The notes beneath the pieces are model-generated. The model saw only the letters and a list, made by a program, of their open reading frames with translations. It searched no databases and was not told the DNA's origin. From Campylorhamphus procurvoides (lineage: Eukaryota; Chordata; Aves; Passeriformes; Dendrocolaptidae): 64,000 nucleotides of DNA. Position numbers and translations under genes: made by a program. The stretch covers positions 1,178,001-1,242,000 of the forward strand of contig WBMV01000128.1 of the NCBI GenBank assembly GCA_013396655.1. Reading direction: 5' to 3'. Below are positions 37,786 through 48,700 of the stretch, in pieces (within the stretch, counting starts at the first letter, position 1; each line of letters begins with the position of its first letter).

Positions 37786-38302
37786 GATAGAATCATAGAA
37801 TCATTTAGGTAGGAAAAGCATGCTGACTGGGCCTGATCACCTGATTGTCCTGTATATGCCATGACATAGCACTCAAGATGATCTGCTCCATGACCTTCCC
37901 CTGCACAGAGTTCACGATGATAGGCTTAGAGTTCTCCAAATACTCCTTGGGGCCCTTCTTGTAGATGGATGTCACATTTGTAACCTCCAGTCAACTGGGA
38001 TTTCTCCAGTTAGTCAGGACTGCTGGTAAATGATGGAAGGAGGCTCACTGAACACTTCCACCAGCTCCCTCAGTACCTGTGGGACCCATTCAGATCCAAT
38101 CCCACAGACTTGTGTGAATCTAAGCAGTGTAGCAGGTCCCTGTCTTCCAGCTCAGGATGCTGGGCACCTGGAGAATAACTGGTCTTACTGTTAGAGACTG
38201 AGGCAAAGAAAGCATTAAGTACCTCAGCCTTTTCCGCATCCTTTGTCACTATGTTTCCCCCCACATCCAATAAAGGATGGAGATCCTCCTTAGCCCTCCT
38301 TT
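37786..38302 (-). mobile_element. CR1 LINE, tail fused to reverse transcriptase N-terminal region
   Basis: The plus strand starts with a reversed CR1 tail (ATAGAATCATAGAATCA, 37786-37818) that passes directly into the middle of ORF2. On the minus strand, VMEQIILSAM (start of the reverse transcriptase region) and the SWL-type fragment lie near 37860-38030. The linker motif VTKDAEKAEVLNAFFASV, followed by PELEDRDLLHCLDSHKS, lies at 38090-38250. The reverse transcriptase core and the ORF2 C-terminus are missing between about 37818 and 37860. Either a single copy suffered a large internal deletion, or a minute tail fragment landed between two halves of one element. No functional enzyme is possible. 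Confidence 0.88.
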
Positions 38303-40089
38303 TTTTATAATATATTTACAGAAACATTTTTTATTCTCATTCCTTGGCTAAAACTTAATTAAGTTCAGAACAGCATTTAATAGGAGAAACTGTTCATAAA
38401 TGGGAAACAACACAGGAAAACCCAGACTGAAGGAGAAACTTTGTACTGGGCTGCATAAGGTTTTCTTATCTTCAGGACGAGGTTCATCTCATCACTTTTG
38501 GTCACTACCTACCACAACAATATTCATGTACAGAAACACAGCATGCAGGAGAGGGAAAAAGTTTTCCCTCCTTAATGTCCAGCATTTGTAGGAGTTGGAA
38601 ACTACTCAGCCATCCAGCTAGGAGTGTGAAGAGGCACCATTAGAAAGCTGGCTAGGGGAGAACTTTTCCAAATATTCTGTGATCTTATGCTGAGGGATTT
38701 CTTTTATTCCTAATACCAAATCATGTGTAGAAGCCATTCTCTAGCCCTTCTCACTGTGCAGAGACTACAGCTGTTAAATGTTGACTTTTTTTTTTTGCAT
38801 GTTTAAGAGGCAATCATACAGAACAATTTCACAAATCTATTTTGTTTATCTTTACAAGTCTTTTGAGTTTAGCTTTGGGATTGAAACACTTCAAGCACAT
38901 TGAACAAGTATCACATGGCTTTCTGAAGCCTGCTACAGAAATCACAGTAAAAGGCCTATTGTAGAACCATAACTAAAACCACAAGGAAGACGTGATTCAT
39001 TGGAACTGGGATAATTCAACATCTTCCATAGACAAGTGTTTACTTCTTCCTGATTCACCATTGCCTGAGGTATTTCTGTAAGCAGCAGCAAAGCGTCAAA
39101 GACAAGAAGAATTTTAAGAGCTCAACACATGAATAACAGACTTACACTGAGACACAACTAACTGAATCTGTCAGAAGCAAGATGGGGTTGAACACTAAGC
39201 AACTCCATAGTGATGGCTACAGACATGCCCTGTGCACACACACATGGGAGAGAGGCAAGCAAAGCCCATAAAATTGGATCTGGGAGAAATGTAATTAGTG
39301 TGATATTACGTATAATATGAGAGAAACGTTTACAGATGTAGTGCAGGCTGGAAAGAGGTGTGGAACTAGGACCAAAACTAGACTCCTACTCTATTCAGAG
39401 AAATGGGATTTTGTAGGTGTTTGAAGTTACAGATTTGTAGTGGAGAAAAAACAGAGTTTGTATCAATTCCTTTTTCTAATGAAAAAGCTTGTAAGACCCT
39501 GAATAATGATTAAACTCTCGTGTCAAAGGTCCACGTATCTGGACAGAAGAGAAATTGAGATGCTATTCTTGTTGAGCCAAAGTGGAAGGAAGATATTTAT
39601 TGAGCTTAATCAAAAAGGTAAGCGAAAGTATTTAAACAAAATCTAGCAAAAGAGCTAGAGGCTTTACTGGAGGAGTCTGGGAAACCCTAGAATGTCTACA
39701 AAGGGCTCAACACCCACAGTGGCAATTTTTGCTGGGGAAAAAACATCTGAGGTAAGGTTGAAACCTGGTCTCTGAATTGCTTTCAGTGGTTTTAGGAGGT
39801 TTGATCATATATTTCATACTCATAAGAAAGAAACCAGAGAAAATACATTTTCTGGACAATCTCTGTAACTACAAAAAGACAAGAAAACTAATTTCTAAAT
39901 ATCCACTTTAAGTATCAAATAGGAGCCCACAAGAAAGAAGTTCAGCTCTTGAAACACAACAAATTTTTGTTCTGTTGAAAAAAATCTTTGTTTTTTTGCA
40001 CAAAATGACTCTCAGAGGCTGTGAACTAGTTATGTTTTTCTTTGGAAGCCTCTCAATGCCTCAGATTTATTGGGTGATGGATAGCTGGG
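38303..40089. other. Gene-free stretch
   Basis: No supported gene and no recognised repeat. Confidence 0.6.
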
Positions 40090-40344
40090 AGAGTGTTTGG
40101 TCCAGCAGATCCTAAATCCCCTCAGCATGAAGGAGCCATGCTTTTGGTGCTCTAGAAGCTGTAATCACTACTGCAAGACAGAGTTTGGCTGTAGGCAGAG
40201 CTAAACAAAGGCAGATGAGCATCTCAGGTGTGTCCTGACTGGGATGTCCTGTCCTCCCAGCCTGAATAACAGAGCTGTCCTTTCATTCCCCAGTTCTCTT
40301 TTAGCGTCAGCAGGGTCCAGATTTAAAAAAAAATAGAGCAACAC
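40090..40344 (+). repeat. Inverted repeat, left arm
   Basis: This 255-bp arm is the reverse complement of 42232-42455. It includes the landmark strings CAGCAGATCCTAAATC, AGACAGAGTTTGGCTGTAGG, GATGAGCATCTCAGGTGTGT and CAGCAGGGTCCAGATTTA. By hand alignment the arms are about 95% identical outside one indel. This copy carries about 33 extra bases (CAGCCTGAATAACAGAGC...) near 40257-40292. The inner edge is sharp at TAGAGCAACAC and the outer edge lies near AGTGTTTGGTCC. I recognise no transposon family, coding frame or terminal motif in it. Confidence 0.93.
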
Positions 40345-42231
40345 TAGCAGCACAAATGAAGCCTCTTCAGAACCACAAGATAATTTTTATAAATAAGAGA
40401 AAAACAGAACTGAGTTCCCAGGATAATCAGGCAAGAACTCCATGTGATTGTGGAAGAGTCATAAATCAGGCAAAGATCTGCCCAGCAGTGTAAACCACTT
40501 GCCAGCAGAGTTATCTGCAATGTTCAAGTCTCTGGCTGCAATTTTAACTAATGAATCCACTGTAATTAACTCATTAGCAGTTGTTCCAATGACTTTAGCA
40601 CTGTAAGCCTCTGAGGCTCCAGAAAGCTAGCTATTTCAGAGGCTGTAATTTTGCTAAAATGTGGCAGATATTTGCACAAGGCTTTCCTCAATAAACAGAA
40701 GTGTGTTCAACCATCTTCCACTTCTTGGGAAAATGTAACCTTTGTGGCACCCCTTCCTGACAGAACACATCCTACAGAGCCTTTCTGTGCTACTCAGACT
40801 ACATAGAAAGGCCCACAATAAAACATCCTTTTATGCTTAACAGTCAGGTCTTTCTTTACTTTTGGGGCTGAAACAAAACCTCCTAAAGCTACAGCTCCAT
40901 TAGGGACTATAGCAGCTGGCAGTACTGACTTTGTGCAGCAAAGAACAATAGATGTATAACACACAAAGGTCATTTCAGTGACAGAGCGGGACCTGCTCTA
41001 ACAAGTTATGAATATGTAATAGAAAATGGAGTTTGACAGGTCTTTTCTGTTCTCCAGACTGTAGTCCTGCATGATGTGGAAAACTGTTCTCTTAACTGGC
41101 TCTTGGAAAAGCTACTGAAACCCACTACTGTGCCACACCAAGTCCCCTATCAGTTGATGTTGCTCCATGACCAAAGGCTTCCCTGCAAAGAGTCACAGGC
41201 AGGAGCACCTTATCCAAGTTCAAAGTGCACACCTTCAGGCACTGAGCCAGAACAGGCCACTGTGTGGCCAACTATACAGCACACTCACTGAGATGTCACC
41301 TGAATTCTCTGTATATGCCATTTACAAGCCCAGAATGCTGGCTAGACAACAGTAATCCAAATGTGTTGGTGTGGCCAGAGGACCTTTCCATCCTAGGCAG
41401 CCCCTGACATTCTCTATCCCTTTTCATTGGGGGATAGCTTTCCAGCAAAAACATATTGTGGCAAAAGAGGGAGAAAAGCCACTCCACAGCAAGACAGCTA
41501 TGCTTTCCATCCTTAGCTGTTCAGAAATCATTCTTGCCAGTATGCAACACGCACAGCACATGCAATTTTCACTAGACTGGGCTCTCTGAAGATCCCCATT
41601 CCACAGAGGGTTGCTCTGTTCCAGGTCTTTCTACCACACACACGTGTGTTATACCCCCAACCCTGTTGATTCTGCTTCTACCAGTTGTGCTGCAGTCCTC
41701 AGCATGGAGAAGACACACTGTGCTGTGTTTTCCTTCTGGATTGGTTATGACCTGTACAACACAGCTAGAAAAGACTAGCCTTCCCTTGGTTCATATGCCT
41801 AGTACAGTTCTTTATACTCTGAGGAAGAGGATCTGGACAGACTTGTTGCTTTGAGAATAACAACACATGTTTCAGCACTTAAGTTGTTTCTTGCATCAGA
41901 TGCTCAGTGCAGAATAATCTGCATTTTATTTTTAAATATTGAGAGAACCAGAATACATTTTATGAATGATCTGTCATCATCTGCTAGTTTGGCAGATAAC
42001 ACATGTAGCTGGGTCACAGTTTCAAGAGTTTCATCACAATTTGGTAGTTAAGAATTTTCTAATGAAAGCTAGGATTTGTAGACGCTGACAACACACCAGA
42101 CATCAGAACTGCAGGGAGTATTAAAACATAAAGCCAAATAATTCTAAAAGACTTTAGTGAAGACCATGAGAACTTGCAGTCCAGCCAATGCCAGCTCAAG
42201 CCTAGGTACAGCTAAAAACAAGCACCCTGGG
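40345..42231. other. Spacer between the inverted arms, gene-free
   Basis: This is about 1.9 kb of unique-looking sequence. I found no transposase, reverse transcriptase or other recognisable protein, and no inverted symmetry beyond the arms. An AATAAA occurs near 40817. Open frames such as 41076-41291 and 41371-41589 are short and unrecognised. Confidence 0.55.
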
Positions 42232-42455
42232 GTGTTGCTCTATTTCTTCTAAATCTGGACCCTGCTGACAATAAAAGAGAATTGGAGGACAAGATAGCCC
42301 AGTCAGGACACACCTGAGATGCTCATCTGCCTTTGTTTAGCTCTGCCTACAGCCAAACTCTGTCTTGCAGTAGTGATTACAGCTCCTAGTGCACCAAAAG
42401 CATGGCTCCTTCATGCTGAGGAGATTTAGGATCTGCTGGACCAAACATCCTCGCA
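42232..42455 (-). repeat. Inverted repeat, right arm
   Basis: Reverse-complement partner of 40090-40344, 224 bp. It lacks the 33-bp insertion present in the left arm. A stretch of about 86 bp (the part with TGCAAGACAGAGTTTGGCTG in reverse) matches the left arm without a mismatch. The outer edge is near GGACCAAACATCC. It is much better preserved than the old CR1 scraps in the window. Confidence 0.93.
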
Positions 42456-43639
42456 GAGAGTGTCCAGGACAGCCAGCAACTCAGCCACAGCACAGGTGCA
42501 CTTGGAAGAGGCACCAAATGTCCCATGATCTGCTGGCAGAGCAGCAGCTCTGTGTTGGCAGAGCCCTTCAGGAAGATAACCTTTCACCACTCGTAGTGTT
42601 GGCTGGCACTACCTGACTGTTTGCGTCATAGGAGACAGGACAGATGACCCCAGAACAATGTGAAAAAGTAGCAGCAAGTGACAAACAAGACAGGACCTCA
42701 CTGCAGCTCTGTCAGAGCGTGCCAGGCAGGGGAGGATACAGCCCCTGAAGCAGCGATCTTGAACCTCTGTTCTAACTGATAGCTGACGTAGCTATCCCCA
42801 CATCTTCAGCTAATTTTCATATGCAAATCTGGTCTCATCTTGCATGTTTGATGAATAACCTTTACTACTGCTACTGATGTCCCCTTCACCATGTATGGAC
42901 TCGCCACAATCAACTGGTACAACCTAGTCTTTCTTGGTCTGTTTCATTCCAGTTTTTAGAGGAGTAAAAGGCTAAATTTGAAGCTTAATTATTTAAAATA
43001 AATTAGTTTCCTCACTTAAGAGTTAGAGATGTGATTTAACAACTTGGGGACTGACATTTAAAAGTGTAGTGGTGAGTCAGACTGTGCCAAAAGGGTGCAG
43101 TTGAGAACAGAGTGAAAAGTGAATGTAAACTCTCTGGAGCTTTAATCCTGATTGCAATATTACTGACAAAATTCAGCCCAGATCTGACCCAGATTCATCT
43201 TGCCTAGCTTTTTAAACGTAGATGTGACACCCCATTTAGAAACTGTTGTCCTACACACCATCTGTAGTTTATGGAGAAAAATTAAGACCTCTGGGGGAAA
43301 TCAGCCCAATCTGAATTCCAGATCTCAAGAGCCTGCTAGGAATATTCTCTTCCCTTTTAAAAGAAGTCTCCTGACTGCATCACCCCTTGCATCTGCTAGC
43401 TGTAGGAGTCAGGCTGTTTACAAAAATTTGCTTTAGACACCAAAACAACTAGAACTTACCCTCTCCACTGAACTTTATAGCTTGCTGTCTTGCCTGCTCT
43501 GTTACTCTCCTGTAATGATCACTGAGAATTCCTGTGCTTTATGAGCATGACCCAACAGGTGCCTCTCTGCACACACAGCAGGTATGATTCATATCCATGG
43601 TGCTGTGTGAAAGGGCAGAGTTTATACAGCTCTCTGGAA
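42456..43639. other. Gene-free stretch
   Basis: No supported gene or recognised repeat. Confidence 0.55.
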
Positions 43640-43940
43640 CATACCTCCAGTTGGTTTTGAGCACCCATAGGCACAGGACTCCAAATGAAGCCTCATGAGC
43701 CTTGTTTAACAGCTGCCAGTTTGTGGTTGCTTCCATGGCCACCAGGGAATCTGCTGTGCTGTCCAAGAGGACCCACATTCCTCTTCAGAAAAGCTGCCTC
43801 AGCCTATACTGACATGTGGGGTTATCCTGCCCCAGGTGCTGGACTTTGCCATTTTGGCCAGCCTGCCAGGGTGCCTCTGAATAGCAGCCTGTCCTCCAGC
43901 TTGTCAACCACTCCTTCAACCTGGTGTCATACAGGGCTCT
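43640..43940 (-). mobile_element. Degraded CR1 LINE body fragment
   Basis: On the plus strand the order of blocks is that of a reversed CR1 3' region: GGCACAGGACTCCAAATGAAGCC, GGCCACCAGGGAATCTGC, TGGGGTTATCCTGCCCCAGGTG, TGGACTTTGCCATTT, GGTGCCTCTGAATAGCAGCC and CAACCACTCCTTCAACCTGG. These correspond in better copies to the CTCCAGATG, GCCACCAGGG, CCAGGTGCA-GACTCTGCA, CTCTGAATGGCAGC and CACTCCTCCCAG stretches. No tail is present, and the plus-strand frame 43685-44119 that overlaps it is a shadow. Confidence 0.7.
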
Positions 43941-45663
43941 GGTTCCTTTGCCATTGTTCAATATATCCTTCCAGGCATTTTAAAAGGTGCCACCTTTGCT
44001 TCTTTTGTCTGAGTCCCCCCCCAGTACAAGGGGGATCATTACAAAGTGAAATAAGAAATTGTGCAACAGAGACAGATTACCATGAGGCTGCATTAATGAA
44101 GCACAGAAAAAAGAATTGAATAGGAAAACTTTCAATATTCTTGTGTTTTAAGTGCAGAAAGACAATGTAAGAATCCTATTTGCCTTTAAGGTACATAAAT
44201 TTTTACTGACTGTGGTGGAAACAAAGCATAATGTTCAGTATCACAGCACAGTGACAGGAGTCTGCAAGTTGTATAGTCACTGGATAGATCAATAAAATAA
44301 AAACACAGTTTAAAATCAACAAATAACTTCTCTGAGGGCAAAGAACCAGAACACTCTACAAGGCTGATGGATCATTGAAGAAAAAGATTCAAGAGTTCTT
44401 TCAGTTCTCCAGTTCTTCAAGCTGTAATAAATTGCCATTTAAAAGTATACATTGTACTATGCTCAGCATGGAAATCAAAAGAGACCATACCACTGATACA
44501 AAAAATCAAAAAAATAAATTTATTCAACTAGCAAAAAGCTGTGCTCACTTTGCAATATTTTCAATAGAAAAAAAAATATCATTTCCCGTAGTGAACTCAA
44601 GGTGAAGAGGGATTAAAGTGATAACATTCAGAAGAAGTGCATTTGTTTATATCATCTAAAATAGGTGGGGATTAATGAGACAGAAGAAAAATATCAAGAT
44701 GACCAAACTATGGAAGATTTTAAGATGCTCTTTCATGTTAAAGAGCTATGCTAAAATAGCACTTTCCAGTTCCATATATCTGTGTTTTCCCTAATTTCTC
44801 CCCAAGATTCTCCATGTTCATAAGTAGTTACTGTTTCAAAATAACCAGACTTGCAAAGCACCTTATGTTGTAAAAGGGGTACTGTCTAGTTCCAGTATGC
44901 CAACAGGAAGTTAAGATTCTGCAATCACAGTTTGCATTTAGAGATAAGAAAACATTAACTGTCCCCATCCTACAAACCCACTTCCCAGTTAGTCTTCCCT
45001 CCAAAGACCTTATGGTTTCTGATTTTTTCCCAGAAAAGACAAGAGGATATTCATTAAAGCACACCCACATCGTATATGGAAAATCTAATTTCAGATGCCT
45101 CATTGGTTTTGATCTAACACAGGTGTCACAGGAAAGTGCCCTAAGTGGAATGAGACAGTGCATTTTGCAAATGGTTCGTGAGCTGGGAACAGCAGGAGCA
45201 AACCCCCATGTTGCACAGATGCTTCAGGAGTTCATGGAGTGAGAAGCACAGCAGGGTTGGGAAGAAGAGACCAGAATCAGGCTCAGATTTTGAGGGTAGA
45301 ATTGCATAGGAAGAGATTGGTTTCCTTAAAGAGAAGAAAGTCTAAAGGATACTGGTTGGAAGACACCTTTGGTGGTCACCCAGAGCAGCCTCCTGCTCAA
45401 AACATGAGTGCTGCCAGACCCAGATCAGCTCTGCTTAGTCAGCCTCAGTCCTGAACACTCCAATGGGCAAAGAGGGCACCACCCACCCAGAGATATGGCT
45501 TCTGCTCCTGTCTGCTCTGATCCCTCCAAGCTTCGGTGTGGCCATTTATCCCTTGCTCTATTTTTTAATTCCACTGACAAGGCTCTGTTATCTCTATCCC
45601 TGTTCTTTCAGTAGCTGTATACCACTCTATGCTATACCCGTCCTTTGACTTCTTCACTGATTC
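43941..45663. other. Gene-free stretch
   Basis: No supported gene. A plus-strand open frame ending at 45242 could read as a terminal exon, but this is weak. See findings. Confidence 0.55.
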
Positions 45664-45750
45664 CTGCAGCCTCTCACTGTAGTTCAGGTGGTTTCAGCCC
45701 CTGAGCATCTTGATGACCCACTGGACCCTCTTCCGTATTGAAAGGGCTGC
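45664..45750 (-). mobile_element. Short CR1 LINE scrap
   Basis: CTGCAGCCTCTCACTGTAG, CAGCCCCTGAGCATCTTGATG and CCCACTGGACCCTCTTCCG follow the reversed CR1 segment that encodes the YEERLR...MVKG..VQR part of ORF2. About 90 bp are alignable, and neither end is preserved. Confidence 0.6.
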
Positions 45751-48700
45751 TACTGCTACTGTGAGGGATATCCAAGCAAACCAGGAAACACTGCATTAGG
45801 TCATCTTAAGGTTTTTCTCCTTTTCTTTACTTTCTCTGAACTTTTGCAAAACAAGCATATTACCAAAAATAGTTGCAATGATACAAATTAACGTTATCTT
45901 ATAAAAATTAACACTACCCAAAAGCTGTTTCATTGATCCATGACAAAATGCAGGTTTATCTTCTTTCCCTGAGATGCCTAACAAACACAAAGAAAGAAAG
46001 AAGGATTTAAGACCAGGCGATTCCTTTTTTTCTTAGCTGATAATTGAAAAAAAGCACCTGAAAAGAGCAATTAATCTCCCTTATCTGAGCTGACTTATCA
46101 TGAGAGGCATCACCTTCTAGAGTTGTCTGTTCACTTCACTGCCTACAAATGGAGGGCAACAGACTTAGGCTCAGAAATCAAACTTAGTGCAGATGACTCC
46201 CATGTTACTAGCAAAATTTGCTAATAATATGCAAGCTAAACAGAAAAGATAAGTTCCTCTCCTAAATTCAAACTGGGTTCATAAAGTGAGTAGGAGTGAA
46301 AATGCAGTTATGTTTTGATAGAACAAGAAGCAGTTACAAATCTAAATGCAAAGATGGCATTAATGGTGCAATTTGCATCACTCTTCAAAGCTAATGCGCA
46401 ACCATTACACTTTTTATAGTATGGTGTAAAATGTACAGTATATGTTTAATTCAAAAGTTTACAGACTCTGGAAAGTTTCACTGCTTTCTTAGCACAGTGG
46501 ACATCTTAATTCTGCCCTCTTGCTTCATTCAGAACCTCTATGAGATTTCTATTTATTATTATAAAAGGAGCACATGACATCGCCTAGTCTCAATTGCACA
46601 TTGTTATTTTATATGATTTGTCATATTACACTCCTGAAGTGTAGAAATGTAAGCCCTTCTCTACCAGAAACCCACTCCAAAGACTAAACTCTAGAGTTAT
46701 TAATACCCCAGCAACATCGCAGCAGATATCATTCACTAGCATCACTGTCTTTTTCAAAGTTGACAGCAAGGAGTAAGAGCATTGTGAGGGATCATCACAT
46801 TTCACAAATGTTTTCGCTGGCAGAAGTAGATCAAAAGGCAATTTGGCACAGAAAAAGAGGACCTCTAAGAATAGATATAAAAGGACCTTAGTTAATAATT
46901 TATCTGCCTCCTCGCTCCTGAGTAGAGGCAGTCAGGAACTGAACTGAAACCTTGCCTTGCTCTTAAGCAGCCGGGAGATGTGATAGACTGGACTAGACCA
47001 ATACAACCAGGAACACACAGAGCGAGTGGCCTGGAAGGGAAGATGAGGAGGAAGAGGAAGATACCTTCAGTCCCGTGCAGGAGCAGTCCTTCCTGAAGAC
47101 ACAGCTGCAAGAGACAGTGTCATCTGAAAGCCCTTATGCAAAAGCTCTGATTTCTATATGAGATATTTTACAAAACCTTTCAATCGTGCAGATCAGTGCT
47201 GCTACAGTGTTGGATAACTGATGTTGCCATTCTGTCAGAGAGAAATAGATGGGATCAGTGAAAAAAAAATTAAATCTTAACTACTATAGGTGTTTTTTTT
47301 CCATAACATGCATCATTTCTCTAAGATGCTTCAGCTTTCTGTGAAGCTGCTTTTATTTAAATACAGAGTAGAAAATCCAGTTGTGTAAAAACCAAAATAG
47401 GTTTCCACTCTACAATAAATTTCAGTTTCAGCAACTTGTTGATACAATCAGTGCTTCCATGTTTCTCAAGAGGTTGTGCACTTGTGCTGCAATGCATCCT
47501 CCAAGATTTATTCCATTTTTTAGCCTCTTGGTAAAGGTGGGGGAACACAGTATAGGAAGCTTTCACAGTTCATTTCAGATGTGTGCCCTGCATGCTTTGA
47601 CCAGAAAAGAGAGGGGAACATATCCCAAATGGGAACAACTACAAAACAAAGACAGTACAGAGTTGCAATTCTATGCTTTTTAAAAGAAACGCGTTAGTTC
47701 TGCCTAAGACAAAATTATTCAAAAGAGAAATATATTCAGCTGATGGGATGTGAGATTCAGGTGTGGCCAAGATCTTATTCAGCCTCAATAAAGTCTGAGC
47801 AAGAAAGAAAATGAAAGAAAGACAAATTCATATTAGCACTAGCACTGAAGATACAGAGGTAAGCTTGGAGGTTGCGGGGAAAGGGAGAGCACGGAAGAGA
47901 TGTATATTTAATAACATAGTTTTGGCAAAGACTCATACCTTTATGATCATAATTTGAACTTAAATCATAATTTTAACTGTCAACAAAGCATCCTTCAGAG
48001 AGAGGTCCAAAGCATAAATTCAAATTTCTTCCACTCTGAGAAGCAAAGACAGACCAGATTCCTAACACAGGGACCTATATTTGTTGCCTGGAGTTGAAGA
48101 GAACTGTTCATTTTCTTCTGTCAAAATTAAATAGGAGATTTATATTTGGCTTACTAAAGGTGTTCTGGTACATAACGGTGAAAAAGAAAATCCAGCAGAG
48201 AATTGATAGTTGAAAATAAAATATCTCAAACTTAAGCCCTGTGACATACCTTGCAGGCACGACCTTCAGCTCCAGCACCCTCTGCTTCTACATCTCCCTT
48301 ATCTATGTTTCCATAAAACGAGTCCAGCTCATAGAAAGCTAGTTTACCAAGCACATTTTCAGATCAAAAACCTTATTAAAGGAACATAATGTGAGGAAGA
48401 TAGGGCCAGGTGATTGACAGTGATTGTATTGGAAATGGGAAAGGCTGCACAGCCCTTTTTGAAATGCAGATTTCCCAGGACTGTGAGACTGCAGATCCAG
48501 TGTTGCATTGGGCCCATTAAACAGCTTTTTAGGCCAGAAGGGATATCTTCAGGGTCTCACTTCATGAGCCACAATATTTCACTGTTTAATTCCTTCATTA
48601 AAGCAGTAAGAGTTCATTGTGCTGTATCATATCTAGATTAAAAAGGATTTCCAAGGAAAAGAATTATCTATAAAACTCCTAGATAAAATTATTCCAGCAG

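Noticed and set aside
43685..44119. 144-codon plus-strand frame
   Set aside because: It lies mostly on the antisense of a degraded CR1 fragment (43640-43940). The translation is low-information.
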